Made by a program: the position numbers and the translations under genes. Positions 57,770 to 64,000 of a stretch of 64,000 nucleotides of DNA are shown in pieces. The notes under the pieces are model-generated. The model did not search any database and had not been told where the DNA came from. It saw nothing but the letters and a program-made list of their open reading frames with translations. The first letter of the stretch is position 1. Every line of letters begins with the position of its first letter. Source of the DNA: Zantedeschia hybrid cultivar. Taxonomy: Eukaryota > Streptophyta > Magnoliopsida > Alismatales > Araceae. The DNA lies in assembly GCA_030544215.1 (NCBI GenBank), contig JARZZO010000008.1:20910614-20974613 (forward strand), read 5' to 3'.

Positions 57770-59840
57770 TGGTTCGAACTTTGAGGTTAGTGTGTCGGTG
57801 TCCGTTTTGGCAAGTATGATTTGTTACGTTCTGTTTGGGAAAAAGAGAAGCCTCCCCTCATGAAGTTCTCAGAGGAGTTTTTTTTGGTCGAGTCCACATA
57901 CTGTTGGAGGATCGAACTCTGGTACTTGCAAATCTCAATCCACCATTTATCTTTATACTTTTTTCATCATCAATCAAAAGCTGCCATCTATCTTTCATCT
58001 TTTTCACTTATCAAAGTTCACCAATTTAGTTGTATTTGTATATTTTATGTTGTATTTAGGTGTCATTTTAAGTTGTACTTTAAGTGACACATAAATACAA
58101 CCTAAAGTACACGAATACAACCATAATTTTAAGTTATATCTAAATGTTCTTAATTATATTTAGAACTGGTGCACTGGTTAAAAGAGAGGGCTTGAAAGAT
58201 TATAAAAAATGTGGGGGATAGGTGACAGCGCGGGATTTGTAAATGTTAGAGTTCAGCCTTCTCTTGCATGGAAAGGATTTAAACTCTTTTTTGTTGGCAT
58301 CTAAAGACTTTCGAGTAAACTAGTTGCACGTGCGGTCTGTTTTTATTAGGCTTGGCCCATGAAAGACATCTTCTTATAGTTTATTAGGGTTCGATTTTTT
58401 ATTTTTTTTCAAAAATTTTAGATTGTTCAATAGAAAAATTGAATTGTAGAATATTGTTGGAGATGATGTAGCCAACCATAAAAAAAATTATTTTTTTACT
58501 GCACGGTTTCAGCAACTTGCATACTCAAGATTTTTTGTAATAACAGATTTTCGTGATTACAATCTATTTTTTAAGAAATAGCTGTAATCGGAAGCGTTAA
58601 CCATCTTATAGGTTAATAGAGATAGTGTTGCTGCTAAAAAAAGCTCGGTACGATATTAGCTCTAAACGTTTTTCTTTTAATATAATTCATAAGAGCATGC
58701 CTATTCGGAGGGCAAAATAAAATAAAATATTAATTAAAAGAGCTTAGATTTTTTATCAGTTTTATGTCGAAGATTTACTGCAAGGATAAAGTGGGGAAAA
58801 ATGCTAGTTTATAACCCGACTCTCTGAAAAAATAACCAAACGCTCTCTAGGTAGGAACGAACGAGTAACGGTCAACGCGATGCCCCTTTGCTGCAACGGG
58901 GGCATTATAGGGTTATTGTTTAAAAAAATTTAAGATCTGTTTTCACATGTCTTACATGATCGTGCAACTCGATATCCGATCCAATGATCTAAAATGTTTT
59001 AAATAAAAAACCTGCTGCAATCATTTAGGGGCTGATCAGATCAGACAGCAACATAGAAGTGTACAATTTTTTTTTTCATTTTTGAAAAACTTAAGCTGAG
59101 AGGATCACTTTAATTCGGTATTCATAATGTTCATTATCTGATTTTTGATTGAACAATATAAAAAATAAAAAAAGAGAAATACTTCTCATCACTCATCAGA
59201 CCACTTGAGATGCTGCAATGCAAGGGTTACAATAGGTTGCAGTAGACTATTGCATTGTCCGTGTTGCAGAAAGGGAACGAGTACTCTCAGACTTAACAAA
59301 AAGTAGTATACTTGGTCGATCCTATCACTTCAAATGTAAATGACTTATTTTCTCTCTTTTTTTAAGTCAGGAAGTTCAAACAAAACGATCCAGACGATCT
59401 CGTCCCTGCAGAAAATATTACTCCTCCCACTTAGCACTTGAACTTGAGAGTAAAATCCCAACACCACCCTTCTTTTCAACGCCACAATGAGGGGAGCAGT
59501 GTCTGATACTTTATAAAGGAGGCCCACAACCCGATCTTAAAAAAGGGTCAAGAGAAAATTTTCTGATATGAAATCTACCTTACACACACGTGCATATTAA
59601 ATTAGTAATGTTCGTTGCACAGTAGTAAGTTGAACTTGAATAAGCTTTCCTATTTCTTCTTATCATTTGGAAAGTCCACATGACTTATGTCATCTTCATT
59701 AAATGTGTTTCGATATCATCTACGTGTCAGCGCTCATGAAGATGTTGAATTAAAAAATAATATTTTTTCCAACAAATTGTGATTTCAAGAACATCTTAAA
59801 ACATCATGCACTCGAGAGCTTCAAAATATGCTTGAGAGCT
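57770..59840. other. Intergenic stretch upstream of KELP
   Basis: AT-rich, with the probable KELP promoter next to 57,600. Isolated pieces of the GAGTAATAC-type repeat family occur near 58850-58910 and 59210-59260. Nothing coding could be supported. Confidence 0.4.
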
Positions 59841-59844
59841 TCAT

Positions 59845-60120
59845 GATGCTCTTGAATGCTTCATGACGCTCTCAAGATCATGATGCTCGGAAATTCTTTC
59901 GAAAACGTCATACTCTCCAGATTATTGGATTCGCTTGAGAGCATCCTAAAGCATTATGCGTTCAAAAGCTTCAGAATGCGCTCGAGAACTTTAAGATGCT
60001 CTCGAACGTTTCAAGACGCTCTCCAGATCATGATACTCTGTAATTCTTTCAAGAGCATCATACTCTCGAGATCATCGGATGCACTTGAGAACATTATGAG
60101 ACACTCGAGAACATCTTGAA
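59845..60120. repeat. Diverged minisatellite, about 150-bp unit
   Basis: Two copies start at about 59845 and 59995 (gatgctcttgaatgcttc and gatgctctcgaacgtttc). Each is itself made of short repeats like CTTGAGAGCATC / CTCGAGA. An open frame of 87 codons across it is a consequence of the repeat. No function is inferred. Confidence 0.65.
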
Positions 60121-60854
60121 GTGATGCTCACGAAAAATAGTTTGATGAATAAATTTTTCTATTTGTTTTTTAATCTGGCACCTCCCATGTGCACTGATGA
60201 TGGCGTCCAGATGTATTAATAGAGGAACAAGGGCTACGTGGACTTTTTGAATAGCAAAAGAGGATAAAAAAGTTCAATCCAGCTCAGTTTGGTGATGCAG
60301 CAAGCATTACTCATAGTAAATTATACAATATATTGTCCAAATGTATATCCAGCTTAATAATAACCATTGGACAATGCTAGTAACATGCAAAATCATCCCC
60401 CGCCTCACTCGTATAAGTTTTTTCATGTTTAGGTGTTGTTTGATGCATCGTAGATAATCGTAATCCTTTGATTTTAAAATCACCAAAACTGTTGAATTCT
60501 TAAAAAAATTAAAACCAATGAACTTTGTTTAATTTGCCGTAGAAAACAACAGGAAAAAGAAAATCAGATACTTTGTTTAGTGTGCTGACTTTTTGGATCA
60601 TTTAACTCCAATTTTGAGAGGTAAAATTACCTTATATACTTTTCAAATGTCATTTGTCAGTAAATAACTAAGAACAATACTTGTTACGTCATTGCACCGT
60701 GCACTTGCATAATTCGACGGCTCCAATTGTGTGGATGCATGATCTGACGATTCAGATCACATGCATGTGCGATCCTGTTTTTATTTTTAAAACGTTTGAC
60801 CTTTGATGAAATGGTACATATGTCAAATTGAAATTACAAGGGCCTTTAGATATA

Positions 60855-61346
60855 GAGTAATACTTGCTGCAATGCTATGTCGTCTGATCAGCTCCGATCG
60901 GACAGCTGCTCAGCAGCCCGTCTAATTTAAAGAGGTGCCAGTTGGGAGGCATTTTTCATTTTTTTTATTTTCTTGTCGGATTTTTTTAATTTTTTTGAAA
61001 CATCCGATTAAAAATCCAATGGTACATCTGGATTGCTCAGGTCAGCCCCGACCCAATTGTATTTTTTTTTAAAAAAAAATATATTTTACACTTCAGAGTT
61101 TGTGTCTATTTTTTTTTTGAAAAAAAATATATACAGTCGGATAGGGGCCGTCCCGAGAAACCCGGATGTACTTTTGGATTTTTACTCGGACGCTCCAAAA
61201 AAATTAAAAAAATCGATAAAAAAACAAAAAAAATTGAAAAATACCCTCCAACCGGTAGACGGGCTGCACAGCAACCGTCCGATCGGACGGCTGCTGTGTC
61301 AATCCACGTTGAATTGCAATACATGGCATTACAGCAAGTATTACTC
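60855..61346. mobile_element. Mutator-type miniature element, 492 bp
   Basis: The termini are GAGTAATACTTGCTGCAATG and its complement. A perfect 9-bp duplication, ttagatata, flanks it at 60846-60854 and 61347-61355. A self-complementary t-run/a-run region (about 61055-61130) and further inverted sequence lie inside. It is non-autonomous. Confidence 0.85.
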
Positions 61347-61355
61347 TTAGATATA

Positions 61356-62268
61356 GGTCCAGCTTGGAGTCAGGTCAACCAGTCACGTCCTGGACAGGGG
61401 CCAAAATTAGCTTAATCCGTTCTGAGTTGGTACTCTAACAAACCAAAAGGGTAACATATAAGAGCGCAGAAACCAAGCAACAAAACCAAAGGACGGCTGC
61501 GTTGGTGTAGAAATATACGAACGATTGGTAGAAGATCAATTATAGGTCCTTTGAGCAATCCAACAAAATGATAATAAATTCAGCTAATGGCAGAAGGCTG
61601 TGTTATTTTATCCCTTCCCTGAGCTATATTGCATTGGATGTGGTGGTGCACTTCCATATTTTCTCCAGAGAAAGAAAAGCAAAAAGAAAACCTGGAGCTG
61701 CTGTGAGAATAAAGTCATTCCCATGTGCATGCAATTCCACAGACAAAAGCAAAGGCTGAGAAAATCAACCTTGAGCACTTCACAGCTTCTCAGAATACAC
61801 ATGAAAACATACTGACCAAGGACTTCACATGCAGCACGTAATGAATCATTCAAATTGAAATATGGCAAGAGACTTTGTACGAGAGGATCAATTTCCTGAG
61901 TCTCTCTTCCAATGAGTTTACCCCTTCAATCTCCTTGCTCCTGACTTTTTTTTGCTGCACGTATCATTGTTTTAGTCAGTAATGTCACACGTCTCAGCAG
62001 TGCATAAAGTCCACACTTTTACCACAAGGTAAATAAGAGAACAATTATAAATACTTAAGAGACATGCATCTATAAACAAGGAAGGCCTCAATAAGATTGC
62101 TGTCATCATAACAGCCAGAAACACTTTCAAACAAATTGCTTAATAAAAAAAGTGAAAAAATAGTTTTACTAAGACATCTTAGTCTGCAATAAACATGCAG
62201 AAGGCATGAAAATTTGCGTTTCATTTCTTGTAAAAAAGTGTATCCTTTATGGTTATTGGTTACAACAG
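61356..62268. other. Intergenic stretch without a supported gene
   Basis: Ordinary AT-rich sequence; no exon, tail or paired repeat was supported. Confidence 0.4.
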
Positions 62269-62269
62269 C

Positions 62270-62446
62270 TTGCAAGGCCAACTATGATATAAAATATCTT
62301 TACTTTGGAACAGTAAATAAAGTCTAATTGCAAGGCCAACTATTATATAAAATATCTTCACTTTGGAAGAGTAAATAAACTCTAATTTGCAAGGCCAACT
62401 AGGATATGAAATATCTTTACTTTGGAACAGTAAATAAAGTCTAATT
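62270..62446. repeat. Tandem triplication, 58-59-bp unit
   Basis: Three copies start at 62270, 62328 and 62387. Each begins ttgcaaggccaacta and contains aaatatct(t)actttggaa and agtaaataaa. Copies differ at only a few positions, so the amplification is recent. It is non-coding and lies directly before an RTE-type LINE tail. Confidence 0.9.
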
Positions 62447-62458
62447 GGAGACTTAAGG

Positions 62459-62615
62459 TTGAAGGCCTAAAATAAGGTGGTTAGATTTAGTAAGAAGAGA
62501 CTTCACCTTCCTAGGTTTAACTACAAATACGGCCTTGCATTATTTAGAATGGTGGGATAGAATTCATGTAGCTGAACCCAAATAGTTGGATAAGGTTCTG
62601 ATGATGAGGAGATGA
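62459..62615 (+). mobile_element. RTE-type LINE 3' tail
   Basis: The plus strand reads LVRRDFTFLGLTTNTALHY, then EWWDRIHVAEPK and a stop, the characteristic C-terminus of plant RTE LINE proteins, followed by a gatgat-rich tail. It is heavily 5'-truncated. Confidence 0.7.
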
Positions 62616-63139
62616 TGATGATAGTGATTTTTTTTTTTCCTTTCTTTGGTTGGGGTGGGGGGTGGGTGGGTTTGAGGTCAAGATGGAATGATCAAAGAGG
62701 AGGATAGGAGGAAAGTGAAACAGAACCAGGTGGGTAAAAGAGGACATTATTTCAAACACTAAAGAGGAGATTCGATAAAGAATGATCGGTGTACATATTC
62801 ATCACAGTAATAAAATGAAAAAAAAAAAGTTGAAGATGTTGATGTCAAAAATATTCATTACTGCGACTAAATACAGAAGCCCTAGCTAGCTATACTTATC
62901 ATGCAGTCATGCTACAGAATGCCAAAACATTCTCGATCAGTAACGTACAAAGGGAAGGGTTATCCCCTCGTGTATTAGTATTCATATTAACTTACAGCGA
63001 CAAACATTTGAGTGTAAGATAGAAGATTCCATACGCAGGATAAAAATTTTCCATGTTTTTAAGGGTGAGAGTAAATGCCTTCCTGCAGTTTAACAGTAAA
63101 ATACTAGGTAAATAGGTAAAATTATAAGGTGTTCAGAAT

Positions 63140-63410
63140 GCAGGATCTGCACGGGGCTGATCTGATCAGTTTTGATCTGAAGCGGTCTGATCCCAATCCC
63201 TGATCCACTGTTCTGGGATGAGATCAGTCCGGATCAGTAGATCGGTCTAGGATCAGACTGGATTGGACTCGGACTGGACTGATTCTTTTTCTAGACAATT
63301 TAAAAACAAATGGAGGGACTGAACCAGATCGTCCTGTGATCAGTCCATATCGGATCGGATTGGCTGATCCAACCAATCTGGACTGGGCTGATCCATACCG
63401 GATCCTTGAT
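63140..63410. repeat. GATC/TGATCCGGATCA-rich self-complementary segment
   Basis: A dense array of degenerate GATC-centred palindromes (ctgatctgatcag, ggatcag, tgatcc), with end segments caggatctg near 63141 and cggatccttg near 63400 that are roughly inverted. It recalls the GACTCG-rich hAT-type element at 245-431. No target duplication could be confirmed. Confidence 0.45.
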
Positions 63411-63433
63411 TCTTCCTACCTTCGTTCAGATGC

Positions 63434-63535
63434 AATAAGAAAAGACTTGATATTTCTATGTTTAACTACAATTATGGTACAGGACAGAATCAAATGGCAG
63501 TACAGGATTCATGTAGCGGATCCTAAATAATAGGA
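63434..63535 (+). mobile_element. RTE-type LINE 3' fragment
   Basis: The plus strand reads IRKDLIFLCLTTIMVQDRIK then WQYRIHVADPK and a stop, a diverged copy of the RTE C-terminus also seen at 62459-62615. Confidence 0.6.
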
Positions 63536-63558
63536 TAACTCTCTAACGATGAAGGGGA

Positions 63559-63660
63559 AATTTGGTGCAATGATAAAGTTGCTCCCTTGTGACCTGGAGG
63601 TCACGTAGCTGACCCCAAATAAAGGGGTTAGACTCTGATGATGATGCTGACGAGGATGAG
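63559..63660 (+). repeat. Au-like SINE head joined to an RTE-type tail
   Basis: gataaagttgctcccttgtg followed by acctggaggtcacg matches the tRNA-derived head of the plant Au SINE. It passes directly into tagctgaccccaaataaagg and a (GAT)n-rich tail of RTE type. It is truncated relative to Au. Confidence 0.55.
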
Positions 63661-63666
63661 GGAGAT

Positions 63667-63803
63667 ACTTGGTGCAAGGATAAAGTTGCTTCATTATGAC
63701 CAAAAACAACCTCTTCAGGAGAAGCAAAGATAAAGATGTGTACAATTGACCCTCCCCAAACCCTGCAGTCGCTGAAGCCTTGTGGCGTTGGGCTTCCCTT
63801 TTT
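63667..63803 (+). repeat. Au-like SINE
   Basis: The sequence begins ttggtgcaaggataaagttg, has aacaacctcttcaggag, then gtacaattgaccctccccaa and gccttgtggcgttgggcttc, and ends in a T-run, the usual order of Au SINE landmarks. It would be transcribed by RNA polymerase III when complete. The B-box region is degenerate. Confidence 0.6.
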
Positions 63804-64000
63804 TATAGGTAAAATTACAAAAGAATAGTTTTCCAAGAGATGCAGAAGCTTCAAGAGAACATCCATTAAGATAGAAAATGTGTGGAATCAGGGCATTACC
63901 TTGCTCCAACTTTATCTGCAGACCCTATGGGGGCCTCTCTTTCTCCCCTTCCAAATGCAACCTCATCCATGCTTTGCCCCTGTCGCCTGTATCTCCCACC

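Overview
The window is nuclear DNA of a flowering plant, most likely a monocot with large, transposon-filled introns. Split plant genes with GT-AG and GC-AG introns, plant-type retrotransposons and long AT-rich spacers all point this way. A palm-like genome is a guess only. Three host genes are supported. A PADRE/DUF4228 gene (+, about 12.1-12.7 kb) has an N-myristoylation-type start. A DMS3 gene (+, about 30.2-50.8 kb, seven recognised coding exons) encodes the SMC-hinge component of RNA-directed DNA methylation. A KELP gene (-, about 53.1-57.5 kb, three exons) encodes a PC4-type transcriptional coactivator. DMS3 and KELP are convergent.

Region 1-14.7 kb is accessory DNA. It holds a hAT-type miniature element, Mutator-type miniature elements with 9-bp target duplications, degenerate L1-type LINE fragments, a 1.03-kb solo LTR sitting inside one LINE, a 1-kb retroposon with a 15-bp target duplication inside another, and the PADRE gene.

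Region 14.7-26.8 kb is a three-level nest with every target duplication still readable. A second solo LTR of the first family was split by an 11.1-kb Ty1/copia element, and the 5' LTR of that element was in turn split by an inverted solo LTR of the same copia family. The copia gag-pol is one uninterrupted frame except for two nonsense codons.

Region 28.9-50.8 kb is DMS3. Its second recognised intron holds a 10.4-kb structure with two 4.9-kb, nearly identical inverted arms and a 0.65-kb centre. The arms carry decayed plant-mobile-domain (PMD) coding sequence, back-to-back TATA boxes and about thirty copies of an interrupted palindrome (GCGTC, about 10 variable bases, GACGC, with A/T-run flanks) that no feature I know explains. 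An outer promoter of this structure points along the sense strand towards the exons encoding the DMS3 hinge. An inverted repeat that could make double-stranded RNA therefore lies inside a gene needed for small-RNA-directed silencing. This is the most interesting part of the window.

Region 50.8-64 kb holds KELP, whose 3.6-kb intron contains an RTE-type LINE tail, a hAT-type element and a Mutator-type element. Beyond it are intergenic repeats: another Mutator-type element, a diverged minisatellite, a 58-bp triplication, RTE LINE tails and Au-like SINE pieces. No transposase gene, rRNA gene, intact tRNA gene or CRISPR array was seen.
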